From NCBI GenBank assembly GCA_964432875.1, contig CAYSPJ010000001.1, forward strand, positions 87,329-151,328: a stretch of DNA of 64,000 nt, in the 5' to 3' direction. The notes beneath the pieces are model-generated. The model saw only the letters and a list, made by a program, of their open reading frames with translations, did no database searches and had not been told where the DNA came from. Shown piece by piece: positions 24,035 through 34,400 of the stretch (position 1 is its first letter; each line of letters opens with the position of its first letter). The position numbers and the translations under genes were made by a program. This DNA comes from JACJYE01 sp964432875 (GTDB lineage: Bacteria > Bacteroidota > Bacteroidia > Chitinophagales > Saprospiraceae).

Positions 24035-24475
24035 ATGAGGATGTACCGCTTCCACCCCCTAATCATCATGGCGCTGATTGCCCTGGCGGCCTACGCCCTT
24101 TCCTGCGCGGCAAAGCCGGTGCCCACCGAAGAGCCCGCCCCCATCAACCCCAATGGAGACAGCGAGCTTGCCCTGCTGATGCGCGCCATGTACGATGACG
24201 CCCTACAGATGAAAGCGGCCATCGAACGGGGCGAGCAGCCCATCGCATCCATCGCCCACGAAGGCCTGCTAACGGCTGCTGCTACAGAGCCAGAAAAGGC
24301 TGCCTCACCCACCTACCAGGTATTTGCCCGCTCGTACCTTCAGACGCTCAAAGCCCTGCAAGAGGGGGAGATGGCCCAGGCTTCCGCCCTATTCAAAGGC
24401 ATGGTAGATAGCTGCATGGGCTGCCACACCGCGCTCTGCCCGGGGCCGAAGATGCGGATTAAACATCTTTACTGA
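24035..24475 (+). CDS. CxxCH-containing lipoprotein (cytochrome c-like)
   Basis: The 146-aa protein has an N-terminal signal with lipobox-like AYALSC and is probably lipidated. The middle is helical (LALLMRAMYDDALQMKAAIERG, ARSYLQTLKALQEGEMAQAS). The end carries SCMGCHTALCPGPKMRIKHLY, a CxxCH motif that can attach a c-type heme. Four-helix proteins with a C-terminal CxxCH recall cytochrome c' (family layout, from memory). No obvious distal heme ligand can be assigned from sequence. It precedes the large-protein operon by about 78 bp, but a separate promoter is likely there, so a functional link is not shown. Confidence 0.75.
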   Translation: MRMYRFHPLIIMALIALAAYALSCAAKPVPTEEPAPINPNGDSELALLMRAMYDDALQMKAAIERGEQPIASIAHEGLLTAAATEPEKAASPTYQVFARSYLQTLKALQEGEMAQASALFKGMVDSCMGCHTALCPGPKMRIKHLY

Positions 24476-24525
24476 AACTGCAGACTTTTTTTAGTGAAAA
24501 AATTAGCTTTTGCAAAACTTTATAT

Positions 24526-24533
24526 TAGTTTTG
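24526..24533 (+). promoter_or_regulatory. candidate -7 element of the large-protein operon
   Basis: TAGTTTTG fits TAnnTTTG and lies 19 bp before the ATG at 24553. The nearest upstream TTTG (24509-24512) is only 13 bp away, so the -33 element is not ideal. Confidence 0.4.
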
Positions 24534-24552
24534 CACAACGACAAGCATTTTG

Positions 24553-27500
24553 ATGCGTAGCGCAAAAACGCAAGTTTTCAGCCCGACCGCACTTCATAAT
24601 CCTAAAAGCGAACCCATGCCTAAAGCCACTGAAAAAAGCACCTTGCAGCTTTTGTTGGAGGAACTGCTTGCAATATATCGGCCGCTCTCTGAGCCTTCCA
24701 CCCTGCCAGGGCTGCTCGATCGGCTAGCCATCAGTGGCCCTATACCAGCACCCATCGATCATCTGCGACAACTGGCTGCGGCGCTCCCCAGCGGGGACCA
24801 AACGGGCAGCCTCAAGACTGGGCTAGAAGCGGTAGCCGGGTTTTACCGCGCCGTCAAAAACATCGACGCTGCTGCCCTGCCACCTGAATACGGCGGCTTT
24901 GCCCGCAAGCTCAACGATTACCTCATCGCCGACTACCTGCGGCAGCGCCGGCCCGCTTTTTACCACCTCGCCAGCCTGCTGGGTTGGATCCGTTTTACCC
25001 TGGACGACGACCATCCTTTCGATGCCGACCCGCCCGTCTATGGCTCCAGCCCAATCGCCTGGGAAAGCCTGCCCGCTTTTTTTACCGCTACCTCCGCTGA
25101 GTTTTCCAAAGCCGGGCACGGCTGGAATACGGCCCGCTTCGAACAAGATTATACCTTCCTGCTGTTTCACCTGGGCGAATTGCTCAACCAACTGCACGAA
25201 GCTTCGGGCTTTCCCGTGGCACCTACCGTATTGGATATCGAAGATCTCGATGCCGCAAGCCTCTACCTGCCCTTTTTATCGGCCGGTATTGGAGGTGCCA
25301 GTGCAGACTTTGGCTTCCGCCTGGCCCGGCTCGATGCCGATGGCCTCGTCACCCGGCCGGAAGGCGCGGCAGCCCTCAACCAGGCATTCCAACTCACCCC
25401 TACCCTTTCGCTCTTGCTGGAAGCTGGTATTGCTCTGGATGGGGGCATCGCCATCCAGATCCGCCCCGCTGAAGTGAGCTTGAAGCAGGGTGACCTACAG
25501 GCTGAGGCGCGGGTGATGACTGGCCTGCAAATCAAAAAAGACGAGCGCATTTTGCTGTTGGGCACCGAGACCGGCAACCGCATCGACCTCAAGTCGATGG
25601 CGGGGAAGGTGGGCCTGCGCTTGGCTTCAGGCAATACCTTGGAATTCATCGGCGAGCTTAGCTTGGCGGAGGGGCGTATCATCATCAAGAATGCTGGCGG
25701 AGATGGCTTCCTGAACAAGCTGCTGCCTAAAGAAGGCATTGAGGCACCCTTCGACCTGACCATCGGCTGGTCGAGCGTACAAGGCGTTTATTTTGTTGGT
25801 AGTGCTGGCCTGGAAATCAAGATACCCACTCATATCGATTTGGGGCCTATCGGCGTCCACGGCATCAGTATCGGCCTCAAGCCATTGCTAGAAGCTGGGC
25901 ATCCCCCGGGCTTTGACTTGCCCGTCGGCACCGATGTGCAACTACAGCTCGGCCCCTTCACCGCTGTGGTGCAGGGCATGGGCATCCGCGCCTTGCTGAG
26001 CTACGCTGAATCGGGTGGCAATCTGGGGCCCTTCGACCTCGATGTCGGCTTCAAGCCGCCCAAAGGCATCGGCATGTCTCTGGAAACGCCGACGATCAAA
26101 GGCGGAGGCTATCTATACTTTGACTTTGACAAGGGCGAGTATGCTGGCGCTGCCGAGCTGGTCATCAAAGAGACCATCGCCATCAAAGCGATCGGCATCC
26201 TCACTACGAAAAAACCGGACGGCAGACCAGGGTTTTCCTTCCTCCTGCTCATCACTGCCGAGTTCAAGCCCATCCAACTAGGCTTTGGGTTCACTTTGAA
26301 TGGTGTGGGCGGCTTGATTGCCATCAACCGCGGCATGAACCTCGAGGCGCTGGCCGCCGGGGTGCGCACCAACGCCATCAACAGCGTCATGTTCCCCGCC
26401 GACCCCGTGGCCGAGGCGCCGCGCATCATCGCCGACCTCAACCAGTTTTTCCCGGTAGCGGAAGGGCGCTATACCTTTGGCCTGATGGCCATCATCGGCT
26501 GGGGCACCCCTACCCTCATCTCCGTCGAGCTGGGCCTGATGATCCAGGTGCCCGACCCGGTGATCCTGGCTATCCTGGGCGTGGTGCGCGTGCAGCTCCC
26601 CGACAAGAAAGCCCCGATTATCAACCTGCAGGCCAACTTCATCGGCGCGGTTGATTTCGAAGAGCGCTACATGTTCTTCTTTGCCGCTTTGTTCGAGTCC
26701 CGGCTGGCGACTTACCGGATTGAAGGGGAAATGTATTTCTCCATCAGCTGGGGCGACCAGCCCAATTTCCTCTTCACAGTGGGAGGCTTCCACCCGGCGT
26801 TCAAGCCGCCGCCGCTGCGCCACCTCAACGGCCCCCTCAAGCGCATCACCATCAACCTACTGCCCACCGACAACCCGCGCCTGACGGTACAAGCCTATTT
26901 CGCCGTCACCGCCAACACCGTACAGTTTGGGGCCAGTGTCGATTTTTACTTTAAGGTAAAAAAATTCCGGGTCGTCGGCTACCTCTATCTAGACGCCCTC
27001 TTCCAGTTCAACCCCTTCTACTTCATCGTTGACTTCGGGGCCGGCTTGTCGGTCATGCTGGGCAGCAGAGAATTGCTAGGCATCCACCTGCGCGGGACGA
27101 TTTCCGGGCCTACGCCCTGGCATATCCAGGGCACCGCCAGCTTCAAGATACTCTTTATCAAGGTAAAGGTTCGGGTCAGCAAACGCTTCGGAAAGGAGCA
27201 ACGGCAGGCACTGCCAGCGCGGCCCATGTTGCCGGTACTGCTGGAGGCTCTGCGGGACGTACGCAACTGGCAAGCCACTTTGCCTGCTGCTGCCGAGCTT
27301 CATGTCTCCTTCCGCGAAATCCCGGAAGAAGAGCTGGTACTGCACCCCGCAGGCAGCCTGTCCATCAGCCAAAGCCGCCTGCCCCTGAATATCCGCTTCA
27401 ATAAGGTAGGTAATGAGCGCCCTGCCGATTACCAATCCTTTAGCTTTGCCATCGATCAATACCAGGGTGCCCGCCAGCTCAAGGGCTTTTTTGCGCCCGC

Positions 27501-27984
27501 CGAGTATATCCAACTATCCGACAGCCAGCGGCTGAGCCGCAAATCCTTCGAACTGATGCAGTCGGGCTTGTCGGTCCGCGGTGGCGATGCTTTCTTCAGC
27601 GCCGATTACGTCGAGCGCGACTACGAGTTCGAGCAGCTCATCGTGGATGGGCCTGACTTTTTCGCCACCGCGCCTGCCACCCCGCTAAGCATGGAACAGG
27701 ACGAATACGAAGCTTTCGTGGAAGGCAGCGCCGTAGCCCGTTCTGCTCAGGGCCGCCGCCGCCGCTTGGAAGCTCAGCAGCCTGCCCAGCCGGTGAAGCA
27801 AAAGACGGAGCTATACGGCATCGTGAGCCGCGATAACCTAAAGGTGGCCACCATGGGCGGTGCCGAACTGCTCTATGGTTCGGAAGCCGAAGCCATCCAA
27901 GCCCTCCGGGCGATTGAAACCGCAAAACCGCAACTAGCCCGCCGCTACCAGGTAGCGCCGGCTTTTGAAATCAATACATTATGA
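24553..27984 (+). CDS. large DUF6603-like beta-rich protein, first gene of the four-gene operon
   Basis: The product is about 1143 aa; another ATG at 24616 would shorten it by 21. Residues 1-330 look helical (QLLLEELLAIYRPL, FYHLASLLGWIRF). From about 430 to 880 the sequence alternates hydrophobic and polar residues with many Gly and Phe, as in GFGFTLNGVGGLIAINRGMN (about 578), MFPADP and ISWGDQPNFLFTVGGFHPAF. That stretch resembles the Pfam family DUF6603, recognised from memory. A basic patch (GRRRRLE) and a small C-terminal domain (YGIVSRDNLKVAT, VAPAFEINTL) end it. There is no signal peptide, membrane helix or catalytic motif. The stop overlaps the next start (ATGA), showing translational coupling. 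Function unknown. Confidence 0.85.
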   Translation: MRSAKTQVFSPTALHNPKSEPMPKATEKSTLQLLLEELLAIYRPLSEPSTLPGLLDRLAISGPIPAPIDHLRQLAAALPSGDQTGSLKTGLEAVAGFYRAVKNIDAAALPPEYGGFARKLNDYLIADYLRQRRPAFYHLASLLGWIRFTLDDDHPFDADPPVYGSSPIAWESLPAFFTATSAEFSKAGHGWNTARFEQDYTFLLFHLGELLNQLHEASGFPVAPTVLDIEDLDAASLYLPFLSAGIGGASADFGFRLARLDADGLVTRPEGAAALNQAFQLTPTLSLLLEAGIALDGGIAIQIRPAEVSLKQGDLQAEARVMTGLQIKKDERILLLGTETGNRIDLKSMAGKVGLRLASGNTLEFIGELSLAEGRIIIKNAGGDGFLNKLLPKEGIEAPFDLTIGWSSVQGVYFVGSAGLEIKIPTHIDLGPIGVHGISIGLKPLLEAGHPPGFDLPVGTDVQLQLGPFTAVVQGMGIRALLSYAESGGNLGPFDLDVGFKPPKGIGMSLETPTIKGGGYLYFDFDKGEYAGAAELVIKETIAIKAIGILTTKKPDGRPGFSFLLLITAEFKPIQLGFGFTLNGVGGLIAINRGMNLEALAAGVRTNAINSVMFPADPVAEAPRIIADLNQFFPVAEGRYTFGLMAIIGWGTPTLISVELGLMIQVPDPVILAILGVVRVQLPDKKAPIINLQANFIGAVDFEERYMFFFAALFESRLATYRIEGEMYFSISWGDQPNFLFTVGGFHPAFKPPPLRHLNGPLKRITINLLPTDNPRLTVQAYFAVTANTVQFGASVDFYFKVKKFRVVGYLYLDALFQFNPFYFIVDFGAGLSVMLGSRELLGIHLRGTISGPTPWHIQGTASFKILFIKVKVRVSKRFGKEQRQALPARPMLPVLLEALRDVRNWQATLPAAAELHVSFREIPEEELVLHPAGSLSISQSRLPLNIRFNKVGNERPADYQSFSFAIDQYQGARQLKGFFAPAEYIQLSDSQRLSRKSFELMQSGLSVRGGDAFFSADYVERDYEFEQLIVDGPDFFATAPATPLSMEQDEYEAFVEGSAVARSAQGRRRRLEAQQPAQPVKQKTELYGIVSRDNLKVATMGGAELLYGSEAEAIQALRAIETAKPQLARRYQVAPAFEINTL

Positions 27985-30900
27985 GCCTAGCCCGTTATGG
28001 ATTTTTGCCCTGGTTGCGCCAGGGCATCAGTGCCAAAATCAATGAAGAGGACACGCTGGGTAGCCCCGCTGGAAAAGCCGGGCGGCCTACGGTAGACATC
28101 AGCCTGTCGCTGAGCGGCATTAAGCTGGGGGCTTCTGCTGCCACGCCTATCACTGAGGTAGCCGAAGACCCGGCTGTGCCAGATAAACCCGTCTTCAAAA
28201 AGATCGAGCTGATCGGCCCTGGCGACATCACTGGCATCAAGCAGTCGGCCATCGTCAAGACCGAGCCCTTGGCTGGGGTCTCAACCTTTGAGCCCAACTA
28301 CCTGCCTTACATCGAGTTTTACGAAGAAGATTTCCCCTGGCGGTACACCCCTGCCGCGGCCAAAGGCGAAAAGCTGCGCCCCTGGCTGGTGCTGGTCGTA
28401 CTGGAAACGGAAGAGTTCGAACGCCGTTTCTTTCCAGGAGCGCCGCTCACCGCCATCACCAATGGCCATCGCCCGATTGCTTTCCCGCCTCAAGCTGAAA
28501 CCTGGGCTTGGGCTCATGTACAGGTCAACCATCCTTTAGAGGGAACGGATAAAGCCGCCACGCTGCGGGCGGTGGTAAATGCCAACCCCAACCTCGCTTC
28601 CTCGCGCCTGCTATGCCCCCGCCGCCTCAAAGCCAATACCAGTTATACTGCCTTCCTCCTGCCTGCTTTCGAGCAGGGGCGGCTCGCCGGATTGGGTGCG
28701 CCCGCTGAGCGCATCCAGGGTACCGATATCCAGGCCAGCTCCTGGGGTAGCCACCCCAGCGATGAGTACGCCCACCTCTGGCCGGTGTATTCCGAATGGG
28801 AATTTCGCACCGGTGATCTGGCCGACTTCGAGTACCTGGTACGCCGCATCGAGGCGCGCACGCTGGAAGACCCTGTGGGCCGACGCCCCGTTGATATGCA
28901 GGATGCTGGTTATGAGCTTTCCTACCAGGGCAGCAACGGCAGTTTGCTGCTGGAAGGGGCCCTGCAGCTCGTCGGCGCAGCCGGCGCGCGCGCCGATTTC
29001 CTGGGGGGCAGCACCGCCGAGCAAGATTTCATCAGCCATTTGCAGACGCTGCTCAACCTCAATACCGACCTGGAAGCCGGGCAAGCGGGCCCCGACCCAT
29101 TAAACCAGACACTCTATGCCGACAGCGGCGGGAAAGATGACCCCATCGTCACACCGCCCCTCTACGGGCAGTGGCATGCCGACACCTTCCGGGCCGATGC
29201 CAACAAATCCGGTGAATGGTTCCACGAGCTCAACCTCGACCCGCGCAATCGCGTGGCGGCTGGCTTTGGCACCCTCGTGGTACGCAAAAACCAAGATGCT
29301 TACATGGACCGCGCCTGGAAACAGGTCGAGGCCGTGCTAGAAGCCCGCCGCCGCATCCAGCTCGGGCGCTTTGCTGCCGAAGCCGGGCAAAAACTGCAAG
29401 CGGCCTATTTCGATAAGATGGACGAGTCTTCTTTTTCAGCTTTTTCTTCTTCCTTCCACAGCCGCTCGCACTTCGTAGAAGAAGGAGCTGCCCAGGAAGC
29501 GACCGTGCAGGAAGTGGTACACACCCGCCTCATCCAACCCGACAACCTGGCAGCATTATTCAAAAATCAACATACTGCCTTGCAGCAGGCCAGGGCAGAC
29601 TGGACGCAAGCAACGGCCGACTTGACTCGCATCCAGGACGAAATCCTGGACAAGGAAGCCGACATCCAAGCGGCCGAAACCCGGATCAGCACCTTGCAGG
29701 ATGAAATCGAGCAACTGCTTGAAGATATCGCCACCATCGAAGAGCAAATCACGACTAAGACCATCGCGCTGGAGGACCTTATCACCCATCAGATACCTGA
29801 CAAAGCGCGGGAGATACAGGAGCTGGAAGATCAGAAAGCTGCCGCGACCGACCAAGCCGTCATCGATAATCTGGAAAACCTGATTACTTTAAGGCAAGCT
29901 GAGCTCAATACGCTCAAACAGCAACGCGACGACTTGCAGCAAGAACTGGCCAACCTGCAAAACCAAAAGCAGCAAAAAGGCACCGCGCTCCAGAGCGCTC
30001 AGGAGCAACTGGCGACCGAGCAGGCTTTGCTTCAGCAGCAGCAAACCGAACTTAGCGCGCTGCAGGATGAACAAGCCGCAAAACAAGCTGAAATCCTCGC
30101 CCTGGAAGCACAGATCGATTTCATCACCGGCCTGATCAACCGCTTGGCTCGCTTGCACCTACCTTCCTCGGCATTGCGGCAGGACTATCGCAAGCTGGCG
30201 CGTCCCAATGGTCCGGCGCTACGGCGCGTATTGGGTGAAACCATCAGCAAGGACCCACTCGTTCAGCTCAGCACCCAGATCAACCTGGCGGAGGCGCCCA
30301 GTGATATTGCGGATTTACCGGCGAGCCTGAATACCAAAAGCTGGGATGAACTGGATTGGGGTGCCGCTTCATTTGCCACCCCGCCAGTAGAAGCAGACCT
30401 AGCCCCGGAAGCGGCGACCACTTCGACCGGGCTCATCCGCAACATCATCAAAAAACACATCCAGGCCGCTTCGGCTTTAAACAAACGATTGAACAGCATC
30501 TTCGAAGTTCAGACAACCAGTCCCCGGGAAGAAAGCGAAACACCTAATCCGCTGATTACTTACCCGGAATTTAAAGAGGCCATGTACGGCGCCTTGTCGG
30601 AAATCTCCTCGGAGCTGATGCTGCCCAACGTGCAGCTCATCCCGATGGATACTTTCGCCTTGCTGGAAGTCAACCGGCGCTTTATCGAGTCTTATCTGGT
30701 GGGGCTGAACCACGAGATGGCCCGCGAGCTGCTCTGGCGCGAGTACCCCACCGACCAGCGGGGCAGCTATTTCCGTCGCTTTTGGGATGACCTGGACAAT
30801 CTAGCCGCCACGGCGCCGCCACCCGATATCGAGCTGCTCACCGCCATGGATAAGCCTTTGGGGCAAAATGCCCCTGCCAGCGCAGCTGAGGCCCCGCCCA

Positions 30901-31454
30901 GCCCAGATAATCCGCAGGTTGTCTTCGTAATCCGTAGCGAACTGCTGAAAAAGTTCCCCAATGCGCTGGTCTTCATGCAGCGTGCCGAGTGGGATGCCGA
31001 TAAATCTGCCCCTCGCTTGCTCACTACGGGTAAGGACGACACGCAGCGCAAAATGCCCCAATTTAAGGCCAGCATCAACCCCGAGGTATCCTTCTATGGC
31101 TTCCCTATCACCGCCAAAGAAGCACTAGGCGATCAGGATGACCCCGGCTGGTTCTTCATCGTGCAGGAGCGCCCTGGAGAGCCCCGTTTCGGCATGGATA
31201 TCAGCCTGGAAGACGAAGCCGACACCTTCGCCAGCATTGGCGAATGGAGCGACCTGGCCTGGCCTATGGCCGAGACGGATGCTCAAGGATTCCTGAAGCT
31301 ATCCAGCTTGCCGCCGATGAGCAAGCCCCCCAAGGCCGGCGCTATCGAGCAGTACACCTGGGCCCGCAACAGCGCCCACCTGGCTGCCATCTTGTTTCAA
31401 CTCCCATTTATGGTAGCCGTCCATGCTACCGACATGATCAAAATCCCGGACTGA
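27981..31454 (+). CDS. large protein with long central coiled coil, second gene of the operon
   Basis: This 1157-aa protein of unknown function has three parts. Residues about 1-535 are globular, with landmarks FEPNYLPYIEFYEEDFPWRY (about 100) and LRPWLVLVVLETEEFERRFF. Residues about 535-722 form an uninterrupted coiled coil rich in Gln, Glu and Leu (IQDEILDKEADIQAAETRIS, ELNTLKQQRDDLQQELANLQ). Residues 723-1157 are globular again, including LPNVQLIPMDTFALLEVNRR and a C-terminal EQYTWARNSAHLAAILFQLP. No export signal is visible. It overlaps the upstream stop by four bases and the downstream start by one. A rod about 25-28 nm long between two globular parts suggests a scaffold or linker. No family is recognised with certainty. 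Confidence 0.85.
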   Translation: MSLARYGFLPWLRQGISAKINEEDTLGSPAGKAGRPTVDISLSLSGIKLGASAATPITEVAEDPAVPDKPVFKKIELIGPGDITGIKQSAIVKTEPLAGVSTFEPNYLPYIEFYEEDFPWRYTPAAAKGEKLRPWLVLVVLETEEFERRFFPGAPLTAITNGHRPIAFPPQAETWAWAHVQVNHPLEGTDKAATLRAVVNANPNLASSRLLCPRRLKANTSYTAFLLPAFEQGRLAGLGAPAERIQGTDIQASSWGSHPSDEYAHLWPVYSEWEFRTGDLADFEYLVRRIEARTLEDPVGRRPVDMQDAGYELSYQGSNGSLLLEGALQLVGAAGARADFLGGSTAEQDFISHLQTLLNLNTDLEAGQAGPDPLNQTLYADSGGKDDPIVTPPLYGQWHADTFRADANKSGEWFHELNLDPRNRVAAGFGTLVVRKNQDAYMDRAWKQVEAVLEARRRIQLGRFAAEAGQKLQAAYFDKMDESSFSAFSSSFHSRSHFVEEGAAQEATVQEVVHTRLIQPDNLAALFKNQHTALQQARADWTQATADLTRIQDEILDKEADIQAAETRISTLQDEIEQLLEDIATIEEQITTKTIALEDLITHQIPDKAREIQELEDQKAAATDQAVIDNLENLITLRQAELNTLKQQRDDLQQELANLQNQKQQKGTALQSAQEQLATEQALLQQQQTELSALQDEQAAKQAEILALEAQIDFITGLINRLARLHLPSSALRQDYRKLARPNGPALRRVLGETISKDPLVQLSTQINLAEAPSDIADLPASLNTKSWDELDWGAASFATPPVEADLAPEAATTSTGLIRNIIKKHIQAASALNKRLNSIFEVQTTSPREESETPNPLITYPEFKEAMYGALSEISSELMLPNVQLIPMDTFALLEVNRRFIESYLVGLNHEMARELLWREYPTDQRGSYFRRFWDDLDNLAATAPPPDIELLTAMDKPLGQNAPASAAEAPPSPDNPQVVFVIRSELLKKFPNALVFMQRAEWDADKSAPRLLTTGKDDTQRKMPQFKASINPEVSFYGFPITAKEALGDQDDPGWFFIVQERPGEPRFGMDISLEDEADTFASIGEWSDLAWPMAETDAQGFLKLSSLPPMSKPPKAGAIEQYTWARNSAHLAAILFQLPFMVAVHATDMIKIPD

Positions 31455-34400
31455 TGCCTGATACACAAGCCGACATACTGTCTTCGCTAAAAGCACAATT
31501 CCAGGCGCTGGACCCGCAACTCCCCCTGGTGCTATTCCCCTTGCGCGTGCAGGTGCGCTTTGCTACCTCCCGCATGATCACCGGGCTAGCCACTGGCAAA
31601 ATGCAGGCCGACCTCAGCGGAGACCCGCCCTCCGAGCTATGGGTGCGCATTTATCCCGACGACATTCTAGTGCACGCTCACGAGCAGCAGCTCAATGAAG
31701 AAGAGGCGGCCGCTGCCCAGTTTTACTGGGATGCCTTGTGGCAAAGCGTACAAGCCGGGCATGGGCCCGAAGCGCGACGCCGCGAGCAGGAAGGTGCCTG
31801 GAAGGCGCTGGCGCAAGACTTTGGCCCGGTGCGCGCCCGTTGGATTTTGCGGCAAACGGAGCCGCTGACTGGGCTGGATGCCGAAGGCTTCCCCACTGCC
31901 CCGCCCCAATTGCCGGCTCTGGAGCTTACCCAGGATTCCTGGAATGAAGCCCCCCGCACCTACCTCCTGCCCGACCGCTTCCTCATCCGGCTGGAACGAG
32001 GTGGCAACATCAAAGAATATGCGGGGCTGCCCATCCAGAAAGAAGAGGGCGCCCTCATCCTGGGCATCGACCCCAACAAGGACGAGCAATTTGCCGATAC
32101 CCCTGCCGGGCGCCAGGTGCCGGAAGAAATCCGCTGGATGATCGATTTTCAAAAAGCAGTCGATATCGGCATGGGGGTGCGCATCCCGCTTTCGCCAGGA
32201 GAGCAACTGGGTTTCGACCGCCTGTACGTGCTAGGCTGGCTCAGCCAAGGCAATGCTTCGGCAGCGGCCGAGCTGCTGGAAAGCCTTTTTGAAAGCCATC
32301 GCTACAAACCTGGAGGCATGGACTTGATTGCCCCAGGCACCCCCACCAACAATACCCGTGAAGATTCGGCATCCAGCGGCCCTGATGATATTTCTGCTGA
32401 AGAAAGCTTCGCCCTGGCAGATGAAACGGATGGCGATGATCCGCGCCGCTTGGCCGCTGCTTTGGGGATATCCGAGGCCGCCTTATCCGGGCTGGATCAT
32501 AGCCAGCTCAGCACAATCCAGGCGGGGCTAAGCATCCATAGCCTATTGTTTGAAGCAAGCTTGGGGCAGGCCCTCGATTTCTGGCATGGCGCCTTGAGCC
32601 AAGGCGCCCGCCAGCAGCTCCTCGATTATATGTCTGCTTGGGTAAGCGGCCGGGGGATGCTGCCGAGCCTGCGCATCGACAACCAGCCCTACGCCTTCCT
32701 CCCGGCTTTGCCCTTTTCGCGCTTCAAAACGGACCCCGGCTTGCTGGGCGAGGGCTTTTTGCGTGGGCTGTGGGTGAACATCCTCAGCCCCTTAGATGAC
32801 TGGTTTACCGGGCAATTGGGGCACGTACCGCGACTGCATCGCGGCTTGTCGCCGGAACAAGTGCAGCCAACCTTCCTTTCCATCCTGCAGATGCACCCCG
32901 GCAGCGTCGCCTACCGGCAGCGCTTTGCCCTCGATCCGGAGTTTTTTAAAAAAGCCGAAGACGAGCTGCCCGATGCGCTTAAGCCCCTGGTGGGGAAAAC
33001 CGCCGATGGGCTCCAGTTTAATGGCTTGCGCAGTGCACTGGATGCATTGGGCTTTCCTCTGCCCGATGCCCTGGAACAGCTCTTTTTCGACCGCGAGGCC
33101 CGACCGCTGGCCGTCCAGGACCGCGTTGGGAGCGAAAGCGGATCCAGCCCTGCCGCCGCCGCAGAGGTAGAGGTCTTGCTGGGTATTGAAGGCGCCATCA
33201 TCCCTCCTTTGGGAGACAGCTCGGAGAACTATCTACAATGGCTGGCAAGCGCAAGCCTGGAAGACATCCGCAACGAAAACCTGCCCGGAGGAGAAGCGCC
33301 CTATGCCGTGCTTTACAGGCTTTTGCGCCACCGCATATTGCAAAGCGGAGGCGATCCGACGCTGCGCGAACGCATCGCAGCGCTGGCCAACGTGCCTGCG
33401 GCAGACCTGCAGCGGTTGGTGCAGGAACACCTGGATTGCTGCACCTATCGGCTAGATGCCTGGATTGGCGGGCTGGCCGCGAAGCGGCTGAGCGAACTGC
33501 GCCAGGCTAAGCCTGCAGGCCTGCAACTCGGCACTTGGGGCTATCTGGAAAATGTGCGCCCCGCCAGTGGGCCCCGCCAGCGAGGCGAATACATCCCGGC
33601 ACCTTCTTTGCGCCACGCTACCGCCGCGGCCTTGCTGCGCAGCGGCTTCCAAGCCAACCGCTTCAGCGGGCAAAACGAAAACGAAGGCTTGTTCGCCGTA
33701 AACCTCAACTCCAGCCGGGTCAAAACGGCCCTCTTCCTGATCGAGGGCGTGCGCAATGGCCAAGACCTCGCCGCACTGCTCGGCTACCATCTGGAGCGCG
33801 CCATGCGGGAATATCAAAACGAGCAGGGCGTGCCCATCCTGGCCAGCCTTATCTACGATTTGCGTCAAAAATATCCGTTCAAGGTTACCCCGCTGGTGCA
33901 AGCTGGCGAGAGCGGCCCGATGGAAGTAGAAGAAGACTTCACCCAACACGTCATCAATGCGCTGGATTTGCTCAAAGACCGCGTCAACTGGCAAGTGGGC
34001 TTGCTACCTGCCCCCAGCCCCAGCCAAATCAACGCGATGGTGCCATTGCTGGATAAACTTGACGATGAACTCGATAGCGTCAAGGACCTCCTGGCTGCCG
34101 AGGGTGTCTATCAGTTGGTAGATGGCCAAGTGGACCGCGCCAAAGCGGCGCTCGATGCGCTAACCGAAGGCGAGCAGCTCATCACGCCCGAGATTGCTAA
34201 AATACCCCGTAGCAGCTTGCCGCTCACTTTTCGCCTGGGGGCCTTACTCCCGGATAGCCCCTTGGCCACCACGGGCAGTGCACCACCTTCGCCACGGGCG
34301 CTAGCTGGTGCCAAAGCCAACCGCTGGCTCTTTGACAAGCTGCCCGACCTGAGCTTTATCCGGGTACGGGTGCGTTGGCAGGCCGGCCAGAGCCCCGAGG

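Noticed and set aside
27076..27513. Long antisense frames inside the large genes (for example 26278-26823, 27076-27513 and 34301-34759)
   Set aside because: GC-rich coding DNA routinely leaves such frames open; their translations are Arg/Gly/Leu-rich with no family features and the sense genes are continuous.
31244..31453. Upstream extension of the third operon gene
   Set aside because: It lies wholly inside the coding region of the second gene in another frame, while the ATG at 31454 gives the TGATG coupling.
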